From Natronospirillum sp. (GTDB lineage: Bacteria; Pseudomonadota; Gammaproteobacteria; Pseudomonadales; Natronospirillaceae), in contig NZ_JAIUMC010000014.1 of NCBI RefSeq assembly GCF_022565775.1, positions 1 to 52,935 on the forward strand: 52,935 bases of DNA. The letters run 5' to 3'. Position numbers and translations under genes: made by a program. Positions 38,907 through 46,834 of this stretch are shown here, piece after piece. Position 1 is the stretch's first letter. Every line of letters begins with the position of its first letter. The notes beneath the pieces are model-generated. The model saw nothing but the letters and a program-made list of their open reading frames with translations, made no database searches and was not told where the DNA came from.

Positions 38907-41291
38907 ATGAGCATTGATACAGATGACGAAATTCTCCAGGACTTCCTGGTCGAAGCCGGAGAAATTCTGGAGGCACTGTCTGGCCAGCTGGTAGAGCTGG
39001 AACAGCGTCCGGATGACGTCGATCTTCTCAACGCCATATTTCGCGGTTTCCACACGATCAAGGGCGGTGCTGGCTTTCTGCAACTGAATGCGCTGGTCGA
39101 CTGCTGCCATGTTGCCGAGAATGTGTTTGACGTTTTGCGCAAGCAGGAGCGTGCCGTCAACTCCGACCTGATGGATACGGTGCTGACGGCGCTGGATACG
39201 GTCAATACCATGTTCGACCAGGTGCGCCAGGGCAAGGAGCCGGAACCGGCAGACCCGGGCCTGCTGGCCGCTTTGGAGCGACTGACCGTGCCCGAAGGCG
39301 AAGAGCCGCCGGAAGAAGAGGTTGCCAGCTCAGACGACGAAGTCGACCACGCGGACGATGACGCACCTGAAGAGGCTGAACTGCCTGCCGAGGAACTGGA
39401 AGAAGAGCCGCCCGCAGCCGAGGAAGCGAGCTCCGCCAGCCTGGATTCCGGAGCGCCCGGCGACGACATTACCGATGACGAATTCGAGCAGCTGCTGGAT
39501 GCTCTGGAAAGCGGCAAGAAAGAGCAGAGCGCGCAGGCTGCAGAAGCCCAGCCGGACGGTGATGCCAAGTCCGGAGGTGCTGACGACGATGCTGATGAAA
39601 TTTCCGAAGACGAGTTTGAACGGTTGCTTGATCAGTTGCATGGTGAGGGTCGTTTTGATCCGGCCAAGACTTTGGCGGGTGAGGCTGTCGCCAGCCTGCA
39701 AGATGACAGTGAGAGCGCCGAACCCTCCGAATCAGCGCCACCGAAAGCCGAGACCGGGTCCGCGCGCGGTGATGATGACGAAATTACCGATGACGAATTC
39801 GAGGCGTTGCTCGACAAGTTGCATGGCTCCGGGCAGTTTGATGGTGGCATCGCCGACAAATATGATCAGGAGACGATACGGCAGGTAACCGAGGCCGCCG
39901 AAGACCGCCAGGCAGAGCGTTCCGAAGCTGCAGCATCCGTCGAGAAAGCCGCCAAGCCGGCCGCCGACAGCAAACCGGCGGACAAGAAACCTGCCGAAAA
40001 GAAACCTGCAGAGAAGAAGGCGGCCCCGCCAGCTTCCGAAAAGCCTGCCGCCAGGAAGCCTGAAGCCAGCAAACCGGCGCCGGCACCCGCAAAACCCCCG
40101 GCGGATCCGGCGCCAGAGCGCGCCCCGATTCAGCAAGACACCACAGTGCGCGTCGATACGCGACGTCTCGATGACATCATGAATATGGTCGGCGAGCTGG
40201 TGCTGGTGCGCAATCGACTCGTTCGACTGAGTGAGGCCAGCGGGGATCTTGAAGTCGGTAAAGCCGTGTCCAATCTGGATGTGGTGACCACCGACCTGCA
40301 GAACTCGGTCATGAAGACCCGCATGCAACCGATCAAAAAGGTGTTTGGTCGCTTCCCGCGCGTGGTGCGTGACCTGGCGCGCAGCCTGAAGAAAGAAATC
40401 AACCTGGAACTGGTTGGCGAAGATACCGACCTTGACAAAAATCTGGTCGAGGCGTTGGCCGACCCGTTGGTGCATCTGGTGCGCAACTCTGTGGACCATG
40501 GCATTGAACTGCCCGATGTGCGCGCGCAGCAGGGTAAATCCCGCACCGGCAAGGTGGTATTGTCGGCAGAGCAGGAAGGCGATCATATCATGCTGTCGAT
40601 CAGTGACGACGGGGGTGGTATGGATGCCGGCAAGCTGAAGGAGTTGGCCGTCCAGCGTGGGGTCATGGATCAGGACAGTGCCGACCGCCTCTCCGACAAG
40701 GAAGCGTTCAATCTCATCTTTGCACCGGGTTTCTCGACCAAGACCGAAATTTCGGACGTATCCGGTCGGGGCGTCGGCATGGATGTGGTCAAAACCAAGA
40801 TTTCACAACTCAACGGCTTTATTGATATCGATTCGCAGCCGGGTGTCGGCACCACCATCAGTATAAAGGTGCCGCTGACGCTGGCCATCATGCCCACGCT
40901 GATGGTGACACTGGGAGAGCAGGCGTTCGCGCTGCCGCTGGTCAATGTCGACGAAATATTCCACCTGGATCTCACCAAGACCAATGTGGTGGACAACAAG
41001 GAAGTGGTCGTAGTTCGCGGCAAACCACTGCCCCTGTTTTACCTGAAACGCTGGCTGATCAAGGGTGCGGTTACTCATGGCGAAGAGAGTGGTCACGTCG
41101 TTGTGGTGTCTGTGGGCACCCAAAAAGTCGGCTTTGTTGTCGACCAGTTGGTGGGCCAGGAAGAAGTCGTCATCAAGCCTCTCGGCAAGACTTTGATTGG
41201 CACCGCCGGTATGGCAGGTGCTACCATTACAGGAGACGGTCGCATCGCCCTCATCCTTGATGTGCCCAGCATGTTGAAGGAGTACGCCTGA
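38907..41291 (+). CDS. cheA: Chemotaxis histidine kinase CheA with long motif-bearing linker
   Basis: CheA passes phosphate to CheY and CheB under receptor control. P1 (about 1-105) has the phospho-His49 (RGFHTIKGGAGFL). From about 110 to 400 there is a linker rich in Glu, Asp, Lys, Ala and Pro, with no visible folded P2 domain but three copies of an [DE]I[TS][DE]DEFExLLDxL motif. P3 dimerisation (TTVRVDTRRLDDIMNMVGEL), the P4 ATPase (HLVRNSVDHGIELP, SDDGGGMDAGK, GRGVGMDVVKTKI) and the P5 CheW-like domain (QVGFVVDQLVGQEEVVIKPL-type region) follow. Total is 794 aa against 654 in E. coli. Confidence 0.95.
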   Translation: MSIDTDDEILQDFLVEAGEILEALSGQLVELEQRPDDVDLLNAIFRGFHTIKGGAGFLQLNALVDCCHVAENVFDVLRKQERAVNSDLMDTVLTALDTVNTMFDQVRQGKEPEPADPGLLAALERLTVPEGEEPPEEEVASSDDEVDHADDDAPEEAELPAEELEEEPPAAEEASSASLDSGAPGDDITDDEFEQLLDALESGKKEQSAQAAEAQPDGDAKSGGADDDADEISEDEFERLLDQLHGEGRFDPAKTLAGEAVASLQDDSESAEPSESAPPKAETGSARGDDDEITDDEFEALLDKLHGSGQFDGGIADKYDQETIRQVTEAAEDRQAERSEAAASVEKAAKPAADSKPADKKPAEKKPAEKKAAPPASEKPAARKPEASKPAPAPAKPPADPAPERAPIQQDTTVRVDTRRLDDIMNMVGELVLVRNRLVRLSEASGDLEVGKAVSNLDVVTTDLQNSVMKTRMQPIKKVFGRFPRVVRDLARSLKKEINLELVGEDTDLDKNLVEALADPLVHLVRNSVDHGIELPDVRAQQGKSRTGKVVLSAEQEGDHIMLSISDDGGGMDAGKLKELAVQRGVMDQDSADRLSDKEAFNLIFAPGFSTKTEISDVSGRGVGMDVVKTKISQLNGFIDIDSQPGVGTTISIKVPLTLAIMPTLMVTLGEQAFALPLVNVDEIFHLDLTKTNVVDNKEVVVVRGKPLPLFYLKRWLIKGAVTHGEESGHVVVVSVGTQKVGFVVDQLVGQEEVVIKPLGKTLIGTAGMAGATITGDGRIALILDVPSMLKEYA
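39462..39509 (+). repeat. CheA linker motif 1 (protein repeat)
   Basis: Codons 186-201 of CheA read DDITDDEFEQLLDALE. Compared with the FliM N-terminus (LSQEEIDALL) and the CheZ C-terminus (SQDEVDDLL), it shares the acidic-hydrophobic-LL pattern. Confidence 0.75.
39594..39641 (+). repeat. CheA linker motif 2 (protein repeat)
   Basis: Codons 230-245 read DEISEDEFERLLDQLH and are followed by GEGRFDPAKTLA. Same pattern as motif 1, 44 codons downstream. Confidence 0.75.
39777..39827 (+). repeat. CheA linker motif 3 (protein repeat)
   Basis: Codons 291-307 read DEITDDEFEALLDKLHG and are followed by SGQFDGG, which also echoes the tail of motif 2 (GEGRFDP). Motifs 2 and 3 therefore share a longer unit. 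Confidence 0.75.
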
Positions 41292-41331
41292 TTCCGAATT
41301 GACGGTGCAGGCACAGTCAAGAGAGACAACT

Positions 41332-42363
41332 ATGCCCATTAGTGTCCTGGTAGTAGACGATTCTGCGTTCTTTCGTCAGCAGATCGTCTCTATGCTCAGG
41401 GGCCATCCCGAATTGCGTGTTGCCGGCACTGCCAGCCATGGCAAGGAAGCGGTAGAGCAGGCACTGCGCCTGAAGCCCGATGTCATCACGATGGATTATG
41501 AAATGCCGGTTATGGATGGCATTTCGGCGGTCCGTGAAATCATGGCGCGGCAACCCACACCCATTCTGATGTTTTCCTCGCTGACCACCTCGGGTGCTCG
41601 AGTCACACTCGATGCACTGGATGCCGGTGCCGTCGATTACCTGCCCAAGTTCCGTGAAAACATGGCTGACAATGCGCAGCTCAAGCAGCAACTGATCGAC
41701 AAGCTGGTCGCCGTGGTGAAAAGGGGTGGCAAGGGTCAGCCTCTTGCGTCCGGCACAGCGGCGAAAACTGCCCCGACTCCGTTTCGCCAGCCGAGACTCA
41801 GTCCACGGCCCGAACTGATCATGGTCGGAACCAGCACCGGCGGACCGGTGGCACTGCAGAAGTTCCTGACCCGTCTGCCCGCCAGCTTCGATATTCCGCT
41901 GTTGCTGGTTCAGCATATGCCTGCTGCCTTTACCGGCCCTTTTGCGGAGCGGTTGAACCGCCAATGCCAGATTCAGGTCGCGGAAGCCGACAACAATGCG
42001 TTGATAGAGCGGGGCAAGGCGCTGCTGGCGCCTGGCGGACAGCAGATGATGCTGGCCTCGCGGGAGAGAGTGCGCGTTCTGGCCGGCGATGAGCGGCTGA
42101 ACTACAAGCCCTCGGTCGACCTGAGCTTCGGCAGCGCTGCCAAGTATTACCGCAACCGGGTGCTCGCCATTGTCATGACAGGTATGGGCGCAGATGGCAG
42201 AGAAGGCGCCCGGATGCTGAAAAAGGCAGGTGCCACGGTGTGGACTCAGGAAAGCAATAGTTGCGTGATTGACGGTATGCCGGCATCAGTGCGTAAAGAA
42301 GGCATGTCAGATGCCGATATACCATTAGACGATCTGGCGCAGGTCTTGCTAAAGGCTTTGTAA
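41332..42363 (+). CDS. cheB: Chemotaxis methylesterase/deamidase CheB
   Basis: CheB demethylates and deamidates chemoreceptors when phosphorylated by CheA. The receiver has Asp9/Asp10 and Asp55 (VITMDYEMPVMDG). The catalytic domain has the triad regions GTSTGGPVALQ (Ser), LLVQHMPAAFT (His) and VMTGMGADGREG (Asp). I chose the ATG at 41332 after AAGAGAG; a TTG at 41299 in frame has no site. Length (343 aa) is normal. In Pseudomonas motC and motD follow cheB, but here parC follows directly. Confidence 0.94.
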   Translation: MPISVLVVDDSAFFRQQIVSMLRGHPELRVAGTASHGKEAVEQALRLKPDVITMDYEMPVMDGISAVREIMARQPTPILMFSSLTTSGARVTLDALDAGAVDYLPKFRENMADNAQLKQQLIDKLVAVVKRGGKGQPLASGTAAKTAPTPFRQPRLSPRPELIMVGTSTGGPVALQKFLTRLPASFDIPLLLVQHMPAAFTGPFAERLNRQCQIQVAEADNNALIERGKALLAPGGQQMMLASRERVRVLAGDERLNYKPSVDLSFGSAAKYYRNRVLAIVMTGMGADGREGARMLKKAGATVWTQESNSCVIDGMPASVRKEGMSDADIPLDDLAQVLLKAL

Positions 42364-42364
42364 C

Positions 42365-42391
42365 CCGTCTGTTCTGTTTTGTCGCAGACGG
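42365..42391 (+). other. Hairpin between cheB and parC
   Basis: CCGTCTG (42365-42371) and CAGACGG (42385-42391) pair over 7 bases with a T-rich 13-base loop. There is no T-tract after it, so it may reduce read-through or shape the mRNA rather than terminate. It starts two bases after the cheB stop. Confidence 0.35.
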
Positions 42392-42412
42392 TACAACAAC
42401 CGGAGAAACGCA

Positions 42413-43195
42413 GTGCACGTTTGGGCAATTGCCAACCAGAAAGGTGGCGTCGGTAAAACGACAACCGTGGTCAGCCTGGCCGCTCTGCTGGGTGAGGCCG
42501 GTCATCGCGTGCTGATCGTGGATATGGATCCGCAGGGCAGCCTGTCGAGCTATTTCAAACTGAACCCCGATACCCTCGAACACAGCGTTTATGATCTCTT
42601 CATGCATCAGGGTACGGTGCCGGAAAGCCTGCCCGGTCAGTTGCTGCAGGAGACAGGCATGCCCGGTGTCAAGCTGATGCCGGCGACGTCCGCGCTGGCC
42701 ACCCTGGAACGGAATATTTCCCAGCAGGGGGGTATGGGCCTGGTCCTGTCCCGTGCACTGACCCAGCTTTGGGATGACTTCGATTATGTGTTGATTGATA
42801 CACCGCCATTGCTGGGGGTGCTGCTGGTCAATGCCATTGCCGCGGCGCAGACGCTTATTCTGCCGGTACAGACTGAATTCATGGCGCTCAAGGGGCTGGA
42901 GCGCATGATGCATACCCTGAAAATGGTAGCCGGCTCTCGGCACAAACCATTGCAGTATCTGATTGTGCCGACCATGTTTGATCGTCGCACCCAGGCTTCG
43001 ATGAGAGCTTTGAGAGCCCTTCGTCAGACCTATGAAGACGATCTTTGGGTATCGGCCATTCCGGTCGACACCCGACTGCGTGATGCGTCCCGTGAGGGGC
43101 TGGGTATCAATCAACTGGATCCGGATTCACGGGGCTGTGAATCCTACCGGGCGTTGCTGAAGAGCGTGATGCAGCTTCAAACCGCACAGGCCTGA
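42413..43195 (+). CDS. parC: ParA-family ATPase ParC, polar localiser of chemotaxis arrays
   Basis: ParC is the MinD/ParA-like ATPase that brings chemosensory arrays to the flagellated pole in Vibrio and Pseudomonas; it is unrelated to topoisomerase IV ParC. It has Walker A NQKGGVGKTTTVVSLA, switch I/II MDPQGSLSSYFKL and DYVLIDTPPLLGVLLVNAI. Length is 260 aa. The GTG at 42413 follows CCGGAGA. It is followed by its partner parP after 17 bases. Confidence 0.88.
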   Translation: MHVWAIANQKGGVGKTTTVVSLAALLGEAGHRVLIVDMDPQGSLSSYFKLNPDTLEHSVYDLFMHQGTVPESLPGQLLQETGMPGVKLMPATSALATLERNISQQGGMGLVLSRALTQLWDDFDYVLIDTPPLLGVLLVNAIAAAQTLILPVQTEFMALKGLERMMHTLKMVAGSRHKPLQYLIVPTMFDRRTQASMRALRALRQTYEDDLWVSAIPVDTRLRDASREGLGINQLDPDSRGCESYRALLKSVMQLQTAQA

Positions 43196-43212
43196 AGCAG
43201 GAGCTTGCCCCC

Positions 43213-44091
43213 ATGACCCGACCTCGTCAAACCGACAAGCCAACACTGCAGCAGACCCCCAGTCAGGCCTTGAACAGCTATCTGGCGATTATGCTGGAGG
43301 AAGCGACAACGCTTGAAGATGAAGCCGAACAGACGGTTGCAGATTTCACTCCTGACACCGAAACAACTGCCAAGCCAGAGCAGCCTCCTCAGGCTGACCT
43401 ACCGACTGACGTTGAAGTACAGCCGCCAAAGCCGGAACCAGAGCCAGAGCCAGAGCCTCTGCCCGCGGCGGAAACAGAGCCCGAAATTGCCTCGGAACCG
43501 GAACCAGCCTCTGAGCCGGGCGCAATCGCGGCTCAAGTCGAGTCGGAAACCGCCGATAACGACTATGAAGCCGAAAGCGTGCTGGATGAGGCGCAGCTTG
43601 CGGGTACGGAGCCTGTGCTGGCCTGGCAGGCCAACGGCCGACCGGCCTGGGCCGCTCAGAGATTTGACTGCCTGCTGTTCAAGGTGGACGGCCTGGCGCT
43701 GGCGGTACCCATGGTATTGCTGGGCACCATCTATCCGATGAACCGGGAAATGACCCCGCTGTTTGGTCAGCCTGACTGGTTCCTGGGCTTGTTGCCGGTC
43801 AGTGACGGGCGCAATATCCGGGTCATCGAAACGGCACGTTTGGTCATGCCGGAGCGGTATCAGGCGAAGGCGGCTGCCGAGCTCGAATATGCGGTCGGTA
43901 TTCATGGTTGTGACTGGGCTCTGTCCTGTCATGAAGTAGTGGGGTCGATAACGTTGCAGCCGGATGAAGTCAAATGGCGCACCGAACGCACCCGAAGGCC
44001 TTGGTTGGCGGGAACTGTTGTCGACCAGATGTGTGCACTGATTGATCTGGAAGCCTTTGAAAAAGTGCTTCTGAGTGATAAAAAGAAGTAA
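43213..44091 (+). CDS. parP: CheW-like array-localising protein ParP
   Basis: ParP links ParC to CheA and receptors. The N-terminal 145 residues are disordered and rich in Pro and Glu (EPEPEPEPLPAAETEPEI), with a short conserved-looking head (SQALNSYLAIMLEEAT). The C-terminal half (about 155-290) is a CheW-like/AIF domain (DCLLFKVDGLALAVPMVLLG, PDWFLGLLPVSDGRNIRVIE, RRPWLAGTVVDQMCALIDLE). Its position between parC and cheW supports the assignment. Length is 292 aa. Confidence 0.85.
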   Translation: MTRPRQTDKPTLQQTPSQALNSYLAIMLEEATTLEDEAEQTVADFTPDTETTAKPEQPPQADLPTDVEVQPPKPEPEPEPEPLPAAETEPEIASEPEPASEPGAIAAQVESETADNDYEAESVLDEAQLAGTEPVLAWQANGRPAWAAQRFDCLLFKVDGLALAVPMVLLGTIYPMNREMTPLFGQPDWFLGLLPVSDGRNIRVIETARLVMPERYQAKAAAELEYAVGIHGCDWALSCHEVVGSITLQPDEVKWRTERTRRPWLAGTVVDQMCALIDLEAFEKVLLSDKKK

Positions 44092-44112
44092 TGAATCACA
44101 GGTAAGCAAATT

Positions 44113-44595
44113 ATGAGTATCCAGGCCTCCAAAGCATCTGATGATGATCCGATTCTACAGTGGGTAACGTTCAAACTTGCAGAAGAAACCTATGGCATCA
44201 ATGTGATGCAGGTACAGGAGGTACTGCGCTACACCGAGATCGCGCCGGTTCCGGGCGCGCCTGGCTATGTACTGGGTATCATCAATCTGCGCGGCAATGT
44301 GGTCACCGTGATCGACACCCGTGACCGCTTTGGTCTGCTGCCGGGTGAAGTGACCGACAATACGCGCATTGTGATTATCGAATCCGACGGTCAGGTCATC
44401 GGCATCATGGTCGATTCGGTGGCGGAGGTCGTCTATCTGCGCCAATCGGAAATAGAAACCGCACCCAGTGTCGGCAATGATGACACGTCACGTTTCATAC
44501 AGGGTGTCTGCCACAAGAACGATCAATTGCTGATTCTGGTGGATCTCGACAGGCTGCTCAGTGACGACGAGTGGCAGGAAATCGCTGAACTCTGA
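44113..44595 (+). CDS. cheW: Chemotaxis adaptor CheW
   Basis: CheW couples receptors to CheA at the membrane array. The 160-aa protein is a single CheW domain (WVTFKLAEETYGINVMQVQE, VLGIINLRGNVVTVIDTRDR, IVIIESDGQVIGIMVDSVAE, QLLILVDLDRLLSDDEW). It is the last gene of the che operon before a palindrome and a separate sigma-54 promoter. Confidence 0.96.
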   Translation: MSIQASKASDDDPILQWVTFKLAEETYGINVMQVQEVLRYTEIAPVPGAPGYVLGIINLRGNVVTVIDTRDRFGLLPGEVTDNTRIVIIESDGQVIGIMVDSVAEVVYLRQSEIETAPSVGNDDTSRFIQGVCHKNDQLLILVDLDRLLSDDEWQEIAEL

Positions 44596-44616
44596 CCGGA
44601 GCCTGCAGGCTCCGGT
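44595..44616. terminator. Perfect 22-base palindrome after cheW
   Basis: ACCGGAGCCTG and CAGGCTCCGGT are exact reverse complements with no spacer. It begins at the last base of the cheW stop and its final T is the first base of the next sigma-54 -24 element. No T-run follows, so it is not a classic terminator; it may be a protein site or a 3' end stabiliser. Confidence 0.45.
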
Positions 44617-44631
44617 GGCCCAATCCTTGCT
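44616..44631 (+). promoter_or_regulatory. Sigma-54 promoter of the DUF2802 gene
   Basis: TGGCCCAATCCTTGCT has GG at 44617-44618 and GC at 44629-44630. It is 41 bases before the ATG at 44672 and gives this gene its own FleQ/FleR-type control, apart from the FliA-driven che genes. Confidence 0.75.
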
Positions 44632-44671
44632 AGACCCTCCTGTATAGACAGAACATTGACAGGAGTGCGTC

Positions 44672-45106
44672 ATGCCCCTCATCCAAGAATCAACCGGCCT
44701 GCTGCTGGCTTTTGTCGGTTCAGCCCTGCTGAGCCTGATCCTGCTGTTGGCCTGGCTGAGTGCCAGCAGCCGTGCCCGGGCACAGGCACTGGAAACTCAG
44801 CGCATGCGGCGTGAGCTGGGGATGATTCAGGCAGGCAATATCGGTTTGGGTAAAAAGCTGCTGTCCCTGCAGCGCGAAGTGATCCGCATGCGCCAGGATA
44901 CCGGCACTGGTACCCAGGTAGTGTCTGCCCGAGCCAAGGCAGCGAATGATCAGCACTGGCAGGCCGAAGAAGCCCTGCGCGAATTTGACCAGGCGCAGAA
45001 TCTTCTGGCGCAGGGCAGCGACCTGGATCAGGTGATCCGGCAAACCGGCCTGACCCGTTCCGAGGCCGAGCTTATCCAGTTGCTTTACCAGCCGCAGTCA
45101 GCCTGA
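44672..45106 (+). CDS. DUF2802 single-pass membrane protein at the end of the che cluster
   Basis: Function unproven. A 144-aa protein with an N-terminal membrane helix (LLLAFVGSALLSLILLLAWL, about 9-28), a coiled-coil stretch (about 35-75) and a C-terminal helical part resembling a small helix-turn-helix (DLDQVIRQTGLTRSEAELIQ). Homologues occupy the same place after cheW in pseudomonads. It has a sigma-54 promoter and an ATG after ACAGGAG. The layout recalls SwrB at the end of the Bacillus fla/che operon, but no sequence relationship is claimed. Confidence 0.8.
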   Translation: MPLIQESTGLLLAFVGSALLSLILLLAWLSASSRARAQALETQRMRRELGMIQAGNIGLGKKLLSLQREVIRMRQDTGTGTQVVSARAKAANDQHWQAEEALREFDQAQNLLAQGSDLDQVIRQTGLTRSEAELIQLLYQPQSA

Positions 45107-45146
45107 CTGCCCGCTTACTGAGCGCCGGGTATTCTCGGGCTGGTGG

Positions 45147-45443
45147 TCATTTCATCTGCACGATTTCCACGCCGATCTGGTAGCGGCCACTGGCCAGCTC
45201 ATCCACACGCACCACACGCACTTCGGCGTCCAGTGGCGAGAACTGATTGGAAAACGCCGGTACGTGAACATCCAGAATGTCTTCCAGCGTCAACGCCCTG
45301 TCCAGTTCGAGCAGCATGCCGATCGCACTGAGGTCCTTGCAGATACAGGGTTCTTCCGAGCCGTCACCATGTCTGAGTATCGCTGCAGCATCCATGTTCA
45401 TGCGCATGTAGCTGCGTTTCTCCGAATAGTCTCGATCAATCAT
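45147..45443 (-). CDS. PilZ-domain c-di-GMP-binding protein
   Basis: A 98-aa stand-alone PilZ domain. Both ligand motifs are present: RxxxR (RSYMR, residues 9-13... in EKRSYMRM) and DxSxxG (KDLSAIGMLLEL). It should therefore bind c-di-GMP. It is convergent with the DUF2802 gene and divergent from rssB. A PilZ gene beside rssB is also found in pseudomonads. Its effector target is unknown; a motility brake is plausible but inferred. Confidence 0.88.
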   Translation of the reverse strand: MIDRDYSEKRSYMRMNMDAAAILRHGDGSEEPCICKDLSAIGMLLELDRALTLEDILDVHVPAFSNQFSPLDAEVRVVRVDELASGRYQIGVEIVQMK

Positions 45444-45480
45444 CAGCAGTATCCTGTCTGACCGGTTAGATGGCGAAGCT

Positions 45481-45509
45481 TTGTCAGCACCGCCTGAGTC
45501 CTTTATAAG
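45481..45509 (+). promoter_or_regulatory. Sigma-70 promoter of rssB
   Basis: TTGTCA (45481-45486) and TATAAG (45504-45509) are spaced by 17 bases, each one base off consensus. This predicts a 5' leader of about 130 bases before the GTG at 45650. Confidence 0.6.
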
Positions 45510-45554
45510 AGCTCACCGGTTGGGTGTCAAAACATACCTGTCCCCGCTGTGATA

Positions 45555-45578
45555 CAAGCCAGCCGGAGGGCGGGCTTG
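45555..45578 (+). other. Leader hairpin of rssB with GGAG loop
   Basis: CAAGCC pairs with GGCTTG and GCC with GGC around the loop GGAG (45565-45568), with one mismatch. GGA in a hairpin loop is the binding pattern of CsrA/RsmA. No T-run follows, so it is not a terminator. Confidence 0.4.
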
Positions 45579-45649
45579 TGTGATCTGTTGCACCTCCGAG
45601 AACAAGGGAGTAGTCTCCCCGAAAATGGTTCGCCGGGTAACTGTCAAAC

Positions 45650-46834
45650 GTGGTGAAAGCAAAACTTCTGGTCATAGATGATGATGCGTCGGTTCGGGAG
45701 TCTCTGGCCGGCTATCTCGAGGACTCGGGCTATGAGGTGGAGCAGGCTGCAGATGGAGAAGAGGGCCTGCAGATCTTCGACGCCCACCATCCAGATCTTA
45801 TTCTGTGCGACCTCAAAATGCCGAAAAAGGATGGCTTGTCCCTGTTGCAGGACATACTGGCTGGCGACTCCAGCGTTCCCTTTATTGTCATCTCCGGTGC
45901 CGGTGTCATGTCGGATGTAGTGTCCGCCCTGCGGTTAGGAGCCTCGGACTATATTGTCAAGCCGGTGACCGACCTGGCCGTGGTGGAGCACGCCATCGAC
46001 AAGGCCATGGAACGGGTCAGGCTGCTGGCCGAGAACGAGGCCTACAGTGAGCGCCTGGAAGAAGCCAACGAACAGCTGCAAACGACAGTCGAAACCCTTG
46101 AGGCTGACCTGCGCGCCGGACGACACGTGCAACAGGCAATGCTCCCCGCGCGGCCCTTTCTGTCACGCGGTGTCGGCGTCGACTATGCCTTGCGGGCGTC
46201 GCTCTATTTGAGTGGAGACTTTGTCGACTATTTCGAGCTGAAGCCCGGTGTGCTGCTGCACTATATCGTGGATGTATCGGGGCATGGGGTCTCATCCGCC
46301 ATGGTCACCATCCTGATCCGCAATGTGGTCACTCGTTTGCGTACCGAGTGGCGTTATGGCATATCGGATCACATTGAGCACCCGGCCAGTATTCTGCACC
46401 AACTGAATCAGGAGTTGCTGCGCAGTCAGATAGGCAAGCATGCGACCCTGTTTATTGGCATTCTTGATACCCGACAGAAATACTATGTTTATGCCAACGC
46501 GGCTCATTTCCCGTATCCGGTGCTCGAGATGGATGGCCATGTGCAGTCGCTCGAAGAACCAAGCTCACCGCTCGGTCTTTTCGAGAAAGCGACCTACAGC
46601 GAGCATGACGTCGACTACACTGATTATGCGGCTCTGGCATTCTGTTCTGACGGGCTGCTGGAGACCCGGGATGGACGCAACCTGGGTGAAAAAGAGCTGC
46701 ACTGGCAGCAGGTGGTAACCGAATCCCGCTTCCGGATACCCGAGATCTGTGCCGCCATGGGCATGGATGATGTGACCGAAGCGCCAGACGATATGACTGT
46801 AATGGCTGTAACGCACTGGAACAACAAATCATGA
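45650..46834 (+). CDS. rssB: Response regulator with PP2C-type phosphatase domain, RssB
   Basis: In pseudomonads RssB with its STAS partner RssC controls the general stress sigma factor. The receiver (about 5-120) has Asp10/Asp11/Asp12 and Asp54 (LILCDLKMPKKDG). A coiled-coil linker (about 130-160) leads to a SpoIIE-type PP2C domain with SGDFVDYF, DVSGHGVSSAM, CSDGLLETRD and PDDMTVM; all metal-site motifs are kept, unlike in the inactive E. coli RssB. The GTG at 45650 has no clear Shine-Dalgarno, and an in-frame stop at 45638 rules out a much longer form. It overlaps rssC by 4 bases. Confidence 0.85.
   Translation: MVKAKLLVIDDDASVRESLAGYLEDSGYEVEQAADGEEGLQIFDAHHPDLILCDLKMPKKDGLSLLQDILAGDSSVPFIVISGAGVMSDVVSALRLGASDYIVKPVTDLAVVEHAIDKAMERVRLLAENEAYSERLEEANEQLQTTVETLEADLRAGRHVQQAMLPARPFLSRGVGVDYALRASLYLSGDFVDYFELKPGVLLHYIVDVSGHGVSSAMVTILIRNVVTRLRTEWRYGISDHIEHPASILHQLNQELLRSQIGKHATLFIGILDTRQKYYVYANAAHFPYPVLEMDGHVQSLEEPSSPLGLFEKATYSEHDVDYTDYAALAFCSDGLLETRDGRNLGEKELHWQQVVTESRFRIPEICAAMGMDDVTEAPDDMTVMAVTHWNNKS

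Noticed and set aside
43430..43540. Pro/Glu repeat DNA in parP as a possible satellite
   Set aside because: It encodes an in-frame low-complexity linker typical of ParP and is not an exact DNA repeat.
45155..45164. CRISPR or phage-like repeats
   Set aside because: I scanned the window for regularly spaced repeats and found only the REP-like units and coding low-complexity tracts.
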